Below, piece after piece: positions 7,523 through 15,891 of a stretch of 64,000 nt of DNA. The position numbers and the translations under genes were made by a program. The notes beneath the pieces are model-generated. The model searched no databases. It was not told the DNA's origin and saw only the letters and a program-made list of their open reading frames with translations. Location: NCBI GenBank assembly GCA_026986575.1, contig JALSOH010000006.1, positions 124,001-188,000 of the forward strand, read 5' to 3'. The stretch comes from Thermoproteota archaeon (GTDB taxonomy: Archaea; Korarchaeota; Korarchaeia; Korarchaeales; Korarchaeaceae). Each line of letters opens with the position of its first letter. Positions within the stretch are counted from its first letter, which is position 1.

Positions 7523-8239
7523 TCATTTGATTATGCCCAAGTACAGCTTAGCGAACTGAGGGTGCTCTAGTAGTTCTTTAGCGTTCCCTTCATATCTCAT
7601 AGTCCCGCTTACTAGAAGATATCCCCTATCCCCAACCTCCAGCGCTCTCTTTGCATGCTGCTCGACCATAACTATGGTCTGATGGTACTCATCCCTCAGC
7701 TCAACCACCTTATTGAGGACCTGCTTCACTAGGATGGGAGCTAGGTCGGTGGTCATCTCGTCCAACATGAGTACTTTGGGCCTCCTCATCAAAGCCATCC
7801 CTATCGCGAGCATTCTTCTTTCTCCACCGCTTAGGGTCCCCGCCTTCCTCTTCCTGAACTCCCTCAGCCTGGGAAACATGTCCAGAATCTCCTCTATTCT
7901 CTCAGGAACCTCTTCCCTAGGTAGAAGGTAGCCAGCTATCTTCAAGTTCTCCTCGACGCTTAATCCCGAGGCCACATTCCCCAGCTGGGGCAGGTAAGCT
8001 ATGCCCATCCTAGCCTTCTTATAGGCCGGGACCTTAGTGACATCCTGCCCCTCAAAGAGTACTTGACCCTTGTGAATGGTGGCTATCCCCATTATGCTGT
8101 TAAGGAGAGTAGTCTTACCCGCGCCGTTAGGCCCGACAACTACTGTTATCTCCCCCTCTCTCACTTCGAAGTTTATGTCGAACAGTACCTCTAGCTTTCC
8201 ATACCCAGAATACAAACCCTTCGTCTCCAGTATGGCCAT
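7523..8239 (-). CDS. livF: Branched-chain amino acid ABC transporter ATPase LivF
   Basis: A 238-residue ABC ATPase. Walker A GPNGAGKTT is at about residues 37-45, the signature LSGGERRML near 137 and Walker B VLMLDEMTTDLAP near 156; the short length and C-terminal ELLEHPQFAKLYLGI are typical of LivF. It powers uptake by the LivHM channel together with LivG. The ATG at 8237-8239 has GGGTGAT three bases upstream. It is 15 bases after livG and probably shares its transcript. The Walker B Glu is present in LDEM. Confidence 0.93.
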   Translation of the reverse strand: MAILETKGLYSGYGKLEVLFDINFEVREGEITVVVGPNGAGKTTLLNSIMGIATIHKGQVLFEGQDVTKVPAYKKARMGIAYLPQLGNVASGLSVEENLKIAGYLLPREEVPERIEEILDMFPRLREFRKRKAGTLSGGERRMLAIGMALMRRPKVLMLDEMTTDLAPILVKQVLNKVVELRDEYHQTIVMVEQHAKRALEVGDRGYLLVSGTMRYEGNAKELLEHPQFAKLYLGIIK

Positions 8240-8254
8240 AAGATCACCCGACCT

Positions 8255-9022
8255 TCATCCTATGTATATCTCGATTACCTTGGGGTTATTCGCGACCTCA
8301 TCAGGCAGTCCCTCTGCGATTAAAGTCCCCCTATCGAGGACGTACACGTAGTCAGCGAAAGGTAGGGCTATATCTATCCTGTGCTCTATCAGGAGGAAGC
8401 TGACATCCCACTGCTTCCTGAGGTTGCTCACGTAAGTCAGGATCTCACCAGCGTAGGCAGGATCTACTCCACCTATCGGCTCATCGAGGGCTATTAGCTT
8501 AGCTCCCGTTGCAAGGGCCCTAGATACCTCTAGCATCTTAAGCTGACCCCCTCCCAAGGTGACAGCGAGCTTATCCCAGTGATCCTCTAATCCCACGTGC
8601 CTTAATATCTCAAAGGCCTTCTCCACCTTCTCCTCTTCCTCCTCTATCCACAGTGATTTTATGGGCGCCTTCAATGGGCTCTCCCCTGAGTGGCTCATAG
8701 CCGCAAGTACGTTCTCTAAAACAGTGAGCCTCAAGAAGGGAGCGGGAATCTGGAAGGTCCTAACGAAACCGGCCCTGTAAACCTTGTGCGGGGGCCAGCC
8801 CGTTATATCTATCCCATCAAATACTACCCTGCCCCCATCGGGCTTTAGCACTCCAGTACATGTGTTGACGAAGGTGGATTTACCGGCGCCGTTCGGACCC
8901 ATGAGCATGGTCATAGAATTCCTCTTGACTTTTAGGGAGACGTTGTTCACTGCTATGAGACCGCCGAACCTCTTGGTCAGGTTCTCAGTGATCAGTATGT
9001 ACTCCTCCTTACTTTCAGCCAA
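8255..9022 (-). CDS. livG: Branched-chain amino acid ABC transporter ATPase LivG
   Basis: An ABC ATPase of the LivG subfamily, about 255 residues. Walker A is GPNGAGKST, the signature LGGGQLKML replaces the usual LSGGQ, and Walker B is LIALDEPIGGVDP. GFVRTFQIPAPFLRLTVLENV is the usual LivG Q-loop region. Candidate starts are GTG 9034, GTG 9031, ATG 9028 and TTG 9022. I prefer TTG 9022 because GGTGAT sits four bases before it, the spacing seen at many other genes in this window. It lies downstream of livK and immediately upstream of livF. Confidence 0.92.
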   Translation of the reverse strand: MAESKEEYILITENLTKRFGGLIAVNNVSLKVKRNSMTMLMGPNGAGKSTFVNTCTGVLKPDGGRVVFDGIDITGWPPHKVYRAGFVRTFQIPAPFLRLTVLENVLAAMSHSGESPLKAPIKSLWIEEEEEKVEKAFEILRHVGLEDHWDKLAVTLGGGQLKMLEVSRALATGAKLIALDEPIGGVDPAYAGEILTYVSNLRKQWDVSFLLIEHRIDIALPFADYVYVLDRGTLIAEGLPDEVANNPKVIEIYIG

Positions 9023-9124
9023 GAGCATCACCACGCATCCCGGTCGTCTGATTAAAATAAATGCTTTACCAAGTGTAAGATGCGAGATGTTAGTCGTAAA
9101 AAAGAAGAAAAGGTTTGAGAGGGA

Positions 9125-10516
9125 TTAGCTCTTGCCTAAGAGCTGGAGGAACCAATCGTTCCAAGTTATCTTTCCGGAGTCAGCGTGGTAGGTACCGGCT
9201 AGCTTCCAGACCCACTTGCCGCCCTCTTGGGCCGGCATGTAGAAGAAGTAGTCGGCGCTCGCCCTGTCTCCGTTCTTGTTAAGGACAATCACGCCGGAGG
9301 CGCCGTACCAGTGCTCTCCAATGGTGGGCAGCACCTTAGCAACGGCGACGGGATCGTAGGAGTCCACCAAATCGAGTGCTACGGCGACGGTCCACAGGGC
9401 ATCGTAGGCAGCATAGGCATAGCTGTCAGGCTCCCTTCCCAAGGTCTTCAGCACGTAGTTCTTTACCTTCTCCTTGATCTTAGTAGCGGCTCCGAATATC
9501 GGGCTCACGAACTTGGTGTCATAGGCGAACTTAGCCGCGTCAGGGTTGCTAGTTATTTCACTGAGCAAAGCAGTTCCGTCAGATCCTACCCATGGCACCT
9601 TCTTGAGCGAGTCATACTGGGCAGCCACAGCAGCGAACTGCACGTACTCGTTGAATCCTATGAAGGAGACTCCCACCTTGTCAGCTCCATACTTCTGGAT
9701 GAGCTGGCTCACTATGGAATCGAGCTGCGATACCACAGCGGAGAACTCGGTGGCCTGAGGATCGTACCTTATGCCTTTACCGTTCTTGGCGCCCCATATC
9801 TCTCCAGTCTCACCATGGGCCTTCAGTATCTTATCGAACTCCTCATCTATCTTCTCAGCTAGGGCAGTTCCCCACTCATCGCCCCTCCAGACCTGAACGA
9901 GGTACCTCACTCCCAACTGGTAGAGGGCGGTAGCACTAGCCGGACCCTGTATCTCATCGGTGGGACAGTACCTGTAAATCATGTCTCCGGGTATGGCGAG
10001 TCTCGGGGATGTGGAGGACTGGGATATCAGGAGCAGTTTGTTGGAGTCGACATAGTTCTTGAGCTCCTTGACCTCGGCGCTGCTCATCGGCCCTATGAAT
10101 ATCTTGACTCCCCTAGAGTGGAGAGCCTGTACCTTGTCCAGCGCGGTCTTCGGGTCGGTCGCAGTATCTTCATAGTACACCTTTATGCGCCAGTTCTCCC
10201 CTCTGGCAGCGAGCCAGTCATTTATCTCCTTCTCAGCTAACTCAAGAGCGGCCTTACTGTTCTCTCCGTAGGAGGAGAGACCACCAGTGAGGGCCAGCAG
10301 GGCCCCTATCGGGACCTCTCCCTTGAGCCCTGCGGCAGCTGCTCCAGCCTTGGTTACCGTCTGGGTTATGGTAACAGTCTTAGCTCCAGGAGCTCCAGCG
10401 GTTACAGTCGTGGTGACGGTCTTGACGCCGCCCCCTGCTCCACCCGCGGCCCATCCTATGCCTATCCCTATAATCAGGAGTATCAACATGAGGGCGTATG
10501 CGGTCTTGTCTGACAT
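9125..10516 (-). CDS. livK: Branched-chain amino acid ABC transporter substrate-binding protein
   Basis: A 463-residue type I periplasmic binding-fold protein. A hydrophobic N-terminal segment (MLILLIIGIGIGWAAGG) acts as signal or membrane anchor and is followed by a Thr/Val-rich tether, then the ligand domain starting at VPIGALLALTGGLSSYG. It captures amino acids outside the cell for LivHMGF. I chose ATG 10514-10516 because GAGGTGAT is four bases before it; the frame is open to 10612. A 16-base perfect palindrome (10528-10543) lies in front of the ribosome binding site. Confidence 0.92.
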   Translation of the reverse strand: MSDKTAYALMLILLIIGIGIGWAAGGAGGGVKTVTTTVTAGAPGAKTVTITQTVTKAGAAAAGLKGEVPIGALLALTGGLSSYGENSKAALELAEKEINDWLAARGENWRIKVYYEDTATDPKTALDKVQALHSRGVKIFIGPMSSAEVKELKNYVDSNKLLLISQSSTSPRLAIPGDMIYRYCPTDEIQGPASATALYQLGVRYLVQVWRGDEWGTALAEKIDEEFDKILKAHGETGEIWGAKNGKGIRYDPQATEFSAVVSQLDSIVSQLIQKYGADKVGVSFIGFNEYVQFAAVAAQYDSLKKVPWVGSDGTALLSEITSNPDAAKFAYDTKFVSPIFGAATKIKEKVKNYVLKTLGREPDSYAYAAYDALWTVAVALDLVDSYDPVAVAKVLPTIGEHWYGASGVIVLNKNGDRASADYFFYMPAQEGGKWVWKLAGTYHADSGKITWNDWFLQLLGKS

Positions 10517-10527
10517 ATTCATCACCT

Positions 10528-10543
10528 CGGGGTTTAAACCCCG
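10528..10543. promoter_or_regulatory. Perfect 16-base palindrome at the livK transcription start
   Basis: CGGGGTTTAAACCCCG is perfectly self-complementary. It ends right before the GAGGTGAT ribosome binding site of livK and lies about 25-30 bases downstream of a TATA box at 10563-10575, so it spans the expected transcription start. It could be an operator that blocks initiation, or a hairpin at the mRNA 5' end. Confidence 0.6.
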
Positions 10544-10562
10544 CTGAAGGTCATACCATCCC

Positions 10563-10575
10563 TTTATTTTAAAAT
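10563..10575 (-). promoter_or_regulatory. TATA box of livK
   Basis: The minus strand reads ATTTTAAAATAAA. It is about 25 bases upstream of the palindrome at 10528-10543 and about 50 bases upstream of the livK ATG. Confidence 0.5.
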
Positions 10576-10758
10576 GATTATGGCCGCATATCAGCAATAA
10601 GCTATTGGACATGGCGAATTATATTGAAGAGAGATGCTCTCTTTGACATTAGTTGTATCCAAGGAGGCTTGAAGTCATTAAGAGGAGCTCAGCTCTAATT
10701 CCCCTAATCTCCGCAAAGGGACCCGGATACACCCTCAGCGCAACTAGCAGCAATTATG

Positions 10759-10766
10759 TTTTTAAC
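10759..10766 (+). promoter_or_regulatory. TATA-like box of livHM
   Basis: TTTTTAAC is centred about 50 bases before the livH ATG at 10814. The 297-base space between livK and livH (10517-10813) otherwise holds only the livK promoter elements. Confidence 0.45.
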
Positions 10767-10813
10767 AATCCTGAAGGGAGTTGAGAAGAGTGGGTTAAGT
10801 TGGGGTGATCCTA

Positions 10814-11779
10814 ATGCAGATTCTCGCTGGGCCGATAGTACAGATCCTTATGACAGCAATAGGCTTCTCAGGCGGGCTGGCCTTGGCTGCCGCCGGGATA
10901 ACTCTAATATATATGACCACAGGCACCTTCAATTTCGCTCATGCCTCTATGACTGCATGGGGATTCTATATCGTATTTTCACTATACAAGGTGCTGCTAG
11001 GGGGAAATCCCTACTTGTACTTTCCAGTGGCATTCATATTCTCCGGTATCCTAGGAGTCATCACCTATCTAGTAGTGAACAGGTGGCTATTGAAGAGAGG
11101 GGCTGACATGGTCACCCTAATGATGTCGACACTGGGCGTTGACCTCGCCTTCTTCGCATTCATTAACATATTTGCAGATTACCTGACGGCCACATATAAG
11201 GTCAACACTAGACTGATTGTCTTGACCACTGAGGATATAATATTAGGCAAGATTGGCACCTTCCCGTTTAAGGCAATAACGGTAATCTCGGTCGCGATAG
11301 TCGTAGGAATGGCTCTATTCTTCTACCTACTCCTGAACAGAACCAAGTTCGGAATAGCCTTCAGGATAACGGTAGAAAATCCATCTCTAGCCTCAATACT
11401 GGGGATAAATACCGAGACGATTTACCTCTTCGCATGGTTCATGGGAGGAGCGATGGCTGGGCTGGGTGGAGCTATATTGTCTCTAGTGATCAGCGGTACA
11501 CCTACCGTCGGGAACACTGTGATAGTACCAGAATTCGCCGCATCAATAGTGGGAGGTCTCTACTCAATATATGGCGGACTAGTTGGAGGATTCCTAATTG
11601 GTCTCAGCCAGAAGCTGATAATAAACTGGTTAGGAAGCGTACTGGGAGGCAACATAGTGGTTTACGAGCCCATCATACCTCTGCTCATAATGGCTGCGAC
11701 GCTTCTGCTCTACCCAGAGGGTCTCGCTGGTATAGATTGGAGGAGAATCTTCTCGAGATCGAAGTCTAGCAGGAGGTGA
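10814..11779 (+). CDS. livH: Branched-chain amino acid ABC transporter permease LivH
   Basis: A 321-residue polytopic permease with about eight membrane helices. Family features include GLALAAAGITLIYMTTGTFNFAHA near the N-terminus and the cytoplasmic coupling loop TKFGIAFRITVENPSLASILGINT. FAASIVGGLYSIYGGLVGG is the C-terminal signature. It forms the membrane channel with LivM. I chose ATG 10814-10816: GGGGTGAT lies four bases before it, while GTG 10805 is inside that site. It is divergent from livK and followed by livM after 5 bases. Confidence 0.92.
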   Translation: MQILAGPIVQILMTAIGFSGGLALAAAGITLIYMTTGTFNFAHASMTAWGFYIVFSLYKVLLGGNPYLYFPVAFIFSGILGVITYLVVNRWLLKRGADMVTLMMSTLGVDLAFFAFINIFADYLTATYKVNTRLIVLTTEDIILGKIGTFPFKAITVISVAIVVGMALFFYLLLNRTKFGIAFRITVENPSLASILGINTETIYLFAWFMGGAMAGLGGAILSLVISGTPTVGNTVIVPEFAASIVGGLYSIYGGLVGGFLIGLSQKLIINWLGSVLGGNIVVYEPIIPLLIMAATLLLYPEGLAGIDWRRIFSRSKSSRR

Positions 11780-11784
11780 TAGTT

Positions 11785-12864
11785 ATGATGGAGGGCATAC
11801 TTGAGTACCTCTACAATCCCCTTGTGCTGAGCATCCTAGTTAATATGGCCGTATTCCTCATAGTTACCTTAAGCCTCAACCTAGAAACTGGATTTGCGGG
11901 CATTCCACAGTTCGGTAGGGTGTTAGCAGTTATAGCTGGAGCTATAGGCGCAGGTGCGATAGCAGGAAGGATGATGGCGGCTATGATGGGATTACCTGCA
12001 GGTATCGAATATGTAGGGGATCAGAACTTCGTGATCGTAGGAGAGTTAAACAAAGCCCTGGAATCAAGTCCCCTCCTATCGATAGGAGCTCTCATTCTTA
12101 GTTTGGCTGTGGCGGCAGTAATGGGAGGTATAATGGGCTATCTAGCATCCTATCCAGCGATAAGGTTGAAGGAAGCCTACTTAGGCATCACCCTGCTAGC
12201 TTTCGGCGACGCACTCCAAATAGTGGGAATGTACTACGATCCCTTGGCAGGTGGAACAGCGGGAATAGTAGTCCCCGATGTCTTCAGGTTCGTGGGGACA
12301 GGGGAAATAAGGTTCCTCAGCAGCACATTGATAATACTGGGAATAGCTATCTTGGTATACCTGTATGTCCAAAGGCTAGCTAGATCGCCCTTCGGCAGGG
12401 CCCTCAAGGCCATGAGAGATAATGAGCTCGCTGCCAAGGTATACGGGAAGGACATTGTAAGTTTGAGGGCCAAAACCTTAATCATAGGAGGCGCGCTGGC
12501 TGGGATGGGGGGTGCTCTCTGGACCCTTTACACCGGGAGCTTCAAAGCCCTCACCTACAACAGGCTTACTTGGACCTTCTGGCCTTGGGCGTTCATGATG
12601 TTAGGAGGTACTGGAAATAACCTCGGTATAGTTCTCGGTACCTTGGTATTCTCCACCGTCAGAAGTCTGATCTATGCGTACAAGACTGAACTGACGGCAT
12701 TCATACCAATAAATCCAAATTGGCTTGAGTATCTCCTGATTGGCGTCATAATAATCGCAATTGCCTTGTTCAGACCTCAAGGAATACTTCCAGAGAAGCC
12801 AGAGCTTCCACTATCGAAGAAGAAGATCGAGAGCATAAGGGCTTCCCTAGCTAAGGGAGACTGA
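11785..12864 (+). CDS. livM: Branched-chain amino acid ABC transporter permease LivM
   Basis: A 359-residue permease. LNLETGFAGIPQFGRVLAV near the start and SPFGRALKAMRDNELAAKVYG, the coupling helix, are typical of LivM, as is LIIGGALAGMGGALW. GAGGTGAT lies four bases before ATG 11785; ATG 11788 is also possible. It completes the livHM operon. Its last 14 bases overlap the convergent PgsB-like gene, which is tight packing but without damage to either product. Confidence 0.92.
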   Translation: MMEGILEYLYNPLVLSILVNMAVFLIVTLSLNLETGFAGIPQFGRVLAVIAGAIGAGAIAGRMMAAMMGLPAGIEYVGDQNFVIVGELNKALESSPLLSIGALILSLAVAAVMGGIMGYLASYPAIRLKEAYLGITLLAFGDALQIVGMYYDPLAGGTAGIVVPDVFRFVGTGEIRFLSSTLIILGIAILVYLYVQRLARSPFGRALKAMRDNELAAKVYGKDIVSLRAKTLIIGGALAGMGGALWTLYTGSFKALTYNRLTWTFWPWAFMMLGGTGNNLGIVLGTLVFSTVRSLIYAYKTELTAFIPINPNWLEYLLIGVIIIAIALFRPQGILPEKPELPLSKKKIESIRASLAKGD

Positions 12865-13891
12865 GTACTCCATCTCCACTTTTTCCTATCAATGTGGGGA
12901 TTTCATCCTTGACACCAAGTCTGGGGAGCAGGCACCTCACTAAACTACCCCTCCTATTTCCCGTTATGAATAGAGGTGATCCACTCCTTCTGACTTCACT
13001 TAGGAGAAGGTCCACCCCCTCGCAGGAGTCGGGGAGGTTCATCTCTCCGACCCTCTTGGAAAACTCGTAAGACCACTCTCCAGCCACGGCAACCTTCGAG
13101 TAGTCGACCCATCTCTCCCTAATCATTTTGAGAAAGGCCCATGTCCTCCCGGGCCTGTCCCTTCTGAGCTGAATGAAGATGAAAGGGCTTTCACCCAGCC
13201 ATCTAACCAAAAGGGTCGCGCTATCCGGATCATTAACCTTAGATGCGTCAAAGTAAACTATTCCGTTAATCTCCTTCCACCTAAGCTTCTTCTTGATTGC
13301 CTCAAGGTAAGCATCGATGTTCACACTTCCTAACCCGAGGAATTCCAAGATTTCGTTCAGAAGGACCGGGATCTCAGCACCCGGCAGGTGGGGGTGGGCA
13401 GGTCCGACCCTTACGAGCTTCTTGGCTTTTTTACTCATTATATCGTTTAAGTGATCGTTCGTCTCACCGCTGAACACTATTTCCGCTTTTCCAAAGGAAG
13501 AAGCAATGGATCTGGCTATTTTCTCCCTAGTCCTGCCCATCTCCTCCACGTGATCTAACCTCACATTGGTCACAGCAACGATTTGAGGCTTAACGAAGAG
13601 ATCGTTGAATACCCTCATCGTGTAAGGGGACACTCCCTGATTCTCTAGAACGCAATAATCCGAATGTGGAACGCTGAAGAGATTCTCGTAAAGCCTAGTG
13701 GGTCCTCTACGCCTCAAGATCTTGACGTCCTTTCCGATACAAAGAAGAGGGAGTGTACCAGTGACCTTGCAGAAAGAGGTCTTCTTCCTATAAACTACCT
13801 CACTGTGCAACGAAATGGATAAGCTTGTCTTCCCCCTAGTCCCTTGGACGGAGATCCTCGTATCGGCTATCCTCCAAGGCGGGCCCCTCAT
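12851..13891 (-). CDS. pgsB: PgsB/CapB-like Mur ligase-family amide ligase
   Basis: A 346-residue ATP-dependent ligase of the PgsB/CapB type. The P-loop is VQGTRGKTSLS at about residues 14-24, and KVTGTLP with its following Glu-rich part is the family acyl-phosphate region. VAVTNVRLDHVEEMGRTREKIARSIA around residues 105-125 is the PgsB signature. PgsB polymerises glutamate through the gamma-carboxyl group in capsule formers. Usual length is about 390 residues, so this one is slightly short at the C-terminus. The ATG at 13889-13891 follows GAGGGG; it is 9 bases downstream of the pgsC-like gene, so the two form an operon. The polymer made here is unknown. Confidence 0.8.
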   Translation of the reverse strand: MRGPPWRIADTRISVQGTRGKTSLSISLHSEVVYRKKTSFCKVTGTLPLLCIGKDVKILRRRGPTRLYENLFSVPHSDYCVLENQGVSPYTMRVFNDLFVKPQIVAVTNVRLDHVEEMGRTREKIARSIASSFGKAEIVFSGETNDHLNDIMSKKAKKLVRVGPAHPHLPGAEIPVLLNEILEFLGLGSVNIDAYLEAIKKKLRWKEINGIVYFDASKVNDPDSATLLVRWLGESPFIFIQLRRDRPGRTWAFLKMIRERWVDYSKVAVAGEWSYEFSKRVGEMNLPDSCEGVDLLLSEVRRSGSPLFITGNRRGSLVRCLLPRLGVKDEIPTLIGKSGDGVLSLP

Positions 13892-13900
13892 TCAATCCCC

Positions 13901-14344
13901 TCACACTTTTAGAAAATTAACTAAAATGGAGGTCACGGACAGCTGTAACGTAAAGAATATTGCCGAAAAAGTGACCGTCAATTCCGGTTCTCGCGACGTA
14001 TGTATGTCGTAGGATAACAGTCCAGGGAGCGTGGAAATCAAGAGATACTCGATGCATAAGGAGTTGAAAGTCATAATGAGAACGGTGACGGAGCTGATGA
14101 TGCTCTGAAGAAAGAACATTCTCATTCCATAGAACAGGAATTTCCTGTACACCAGCTCCCCAGCTAAATACGACGTTATAGAACTTACGATGATTACCGG
14201 AATTGATTCAGGCATCAGCGAGGAGAAGGAAGCCAGCAAAGGAATGGACAGGGACACCGCTCTGAAGCTGAACCTTTCATATGCAACCCATACAATAGAA
14301 AGAGCAATGATCAATGATGCGTAAGCCACTATTACTCCTTCCAT
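13901..14344 (-). CDS. pgsC: PgsC/CapC-like membrane protein
   Basis: A 147-residue polytopic membrane protein with about four or five hydrophobic helices, the same size and topology as PgsC/CapC (about 149 residues). LVYRKFLFYGMRMFF, near residue 65, matches the family's basic loop between helices, and PELTVTFSAIFFT is near the C-terminus. PgsC forms the membrane part of poly-gamma-glutamate synthase with PgsB. Sequence identity to the bacterial family appears low, so the assignment leans on the adjacent pgsB-like gene, which follows after 9 bases. No PgsA-like gene is nearby. Confidence 0.65.
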   Translation of the reverse strand: MEGVIVAYASLIIALSIVWVAYERFSFRAVSLSIPLLASFSSLMPESIPVIIVSSITSYLAGELVYRKFLFYGMRMFFLQSIISSVTVLIMTFNSLCIEYLLISTLPGLLSYDIHTSREPELTVTFSAIFFTLQLSVTSILVNFLKV

Positions 14345-14417
14345 CTCCGCTAGAGCCCTTGAATTACAAATAACGGTTTATGTCAAAAGGCGAAATTCGA
14401 ATCGTGATGTTAAAGAC

Positions 14418-14430
14418 CTTAATATTTAAT
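14418..14430 (+). promoter_or_regulatory. TATA box of gdhA
   Basis: CTTAATATTTAAT lies about 50 bases before the gdhA ATG, giving a leader of about 25-30 bases. Confidence 0.55.
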
Positions 14431-14445
14431 AGCTTTCGGACCTTC

Positions 14446-14473
14446 ATATCCACGACCCTTCAAGGGGGGATAT
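14446..14473 (+). promoter_or_regulatory. Inverted repeat in the gdhA leader covering the ribosome binding site
   Basis: ATATCC (14446-14451) can pair with GGATAT (14468-14473), and a weaker inner pairing CCC/GGG (14456-14458 with 14464-14466) lies between. The purine-rich ribosome binding site GGGGGG before the ATG at 14477 falls inside this structure. Folding would limit initiation; this is inferred from sequence only. Confidence 0.4.
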
Positions 14474-14476
14474 CCT

Positions 14477-15745
14477 ATGTCCACGGAACTCAATCCATGG
14501 GAAGTTGCCCTTAAGCAGCTTGATAAGGCTGCTAAGGTTATGAATCTCGATCCCGGACTACATGCGATTTTGGCCAAGCCCAAGAGGGTCCTCGAGGTGG
14601 CCCTCCCCGTCAAGATGGATGATGGATCCATAAAGGTCTTCACTGGGTGGAGGGTCCAGCACAACGACGCTAGGGGGCCCCACAAGGGAGGTATAAGGTA
14701 CCACCCCAACACCGATGTTAACGAGGTCAAGGCTCTAGCCATGTGGATGACTTGGAAGACCGCCGTCGTTGATGTGCCCTATGGTGGTGCCAAAGGAGGA
14801 ATACAGGTAGATCCTCACAAGCTCAGCCTTGCCGAGCTAGAGAGGCTCACTAGGAGATACGCCTATGCAATAGCCCCCATAATCGGTGTGGATGCCGATA
14901 TTCCTGCTCCCGACGTGTACACCTCCCCGAGGGAAATGGCTTGGATAATGGACACCTACAGCATGCTCAAGGGCTACCCCGAGCCCGGTATAATCACCGG
15001 CAAGCCGCTCGAGATAGGCGGTAGTGAGGGCAGAGTGGAGGCCACCGCTAGAGGTCTGCAATACACCGTTGAGGAGGCGCTTAAAGTCCTCGGTATAGAT
15101 CCGAAGGGAGCCACTGCTGCCGTGCAGGGATACGGTAATGCTGGTTACTTCTCCGCCAAGTTCATGCATGAGCTCGGTATGAAGGTCGTGGCAGTGAGCG
15201 ACACTAGAGGCGCCATCTACAACCCCGACGGCCTCGATCCCGATGCCGTGCTCGAGCACAAGAAGAAGACCGGCAGCGTGAAGGACTTCCCTGGCTCCAC
15301 TCCGATAGCTGCAGATCCTATAGAGGGTAACAAGAAGCTGCTCGAGCTTGATGTGGATGTGCTGATCCCTGCTGCAATTGAGAATGTAATAACTAAGGAG
15401 AACGCCGACAATGTGAAGGCAAAGATAGTGGCCGAGGCTGCCAACGGTCCGACCACGCCTGAGGCTGATGAGATACTGTTCCAGAAGGGCGTGCTTATAA
15501 TACCTGACATCCTCGCCAACGCCGGTGGTGTGACCGTCAGCTACTTCGAGTGGGTGCAGGCTAGGACTAGGGAGTGGTGGGACATAGACACCGTCAGGCA
15601 GAAGCTCAGGGCCAAGATGACCAAGGCCTTCAGGGACGTCTACAACAAGCACAAGGAAATGAACATAGACATGAGGACCGCTGCTCTGGTACTCGCTGTC
15701 GGCAGAGTGGCCAAGGCCATGGAGATCAGGGGCATTTGGCCCTGA
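14477..15745 (+). CDS. gdhA: Glutamate dehydrogenase
   Basis: A 422-residue hexameric-type glutamate dehydrogenase, the usual length. [21 protein letters not shown] and [13 protein letters not shown] (catalytic Lys) form the substrate site, and [14 protein letters not shown] is the NAD(P) Rossmann loop. [19 protein letters not shown] is the family C-terminal motif. It converts glutamate to 2-oxoglutarate and ammonia and recycles the amino acceptor for the aminotransferases of this window. It has its own promoter and a T-rich tract after the stop. The coding part is richer in GC3 than its neighbours, consistent with high expression. Confidence 0.97.
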   Translation: MSTELNPWEVALKQLDKAAKVMNLDPGLHAILAKPKRVLEVALPVKMDDGSIKVFTGWRVQHNDARGPHKGGIRYHPNTDVNEVKALAMWMTWKTAVVDVPYGGAKGGIQVDPHKLSLAELERLTRRYAYAIAPIIGVDADIPAPDVYTSPREMAWIMDTYSMLKGYPEPGIITGKPLEIGGSEGRVEATARGLQYTVEEALKVLGIDPKGATAAVQGYGNAGYFSAKFMHELGMKVVAVSDTRGAIYNPDGLDPDAVLEHKKKTGSVKDFPGSTPIAADPIEGNKKLLELDVDVLIPAAIENVITKENADNVKAKIVAEAANGPTTPEADEILFQKGVLIIPDILANAGGVTVSYFEWVQARTREWWDIDTVRQKLRAKMTKAFRDVYNKHKEMNIDMRTAALVLAVGRVAKAMEIRGIWP

Positions 15746-15747
15746 AC

Positions 15748-15775
15748 TTTCTCTTTCCTTTTTATTCAAATTTTA
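15748..15775 (+). terminator. Pyrimidine-rich terminator after gdhA
   Basis: A run of T and C with T5 and T4 stretches begins 3 bases after the gdhA stop, typical of archaeal intrinsic termination without a hairpin. Confidence 0.55.
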
Positions 15776-15891
15776 ACTACTTTAATCTGGAAAAAGCCCA
15801 AGAAAATGTGAGGACCTTTTGTGCACTACCTAGAACCGTTAAAACAGGAGGGGAGAAGGAACATAAGTCCCGTTGGGTGATTATGACCCAG

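Noticed and set aside
14837-15769. Long open frame opposite gdhA (310 codons)
   Set aside because: It is a mirror of the codon use of gdhA, with His, Leu and Gly excess and no domain.
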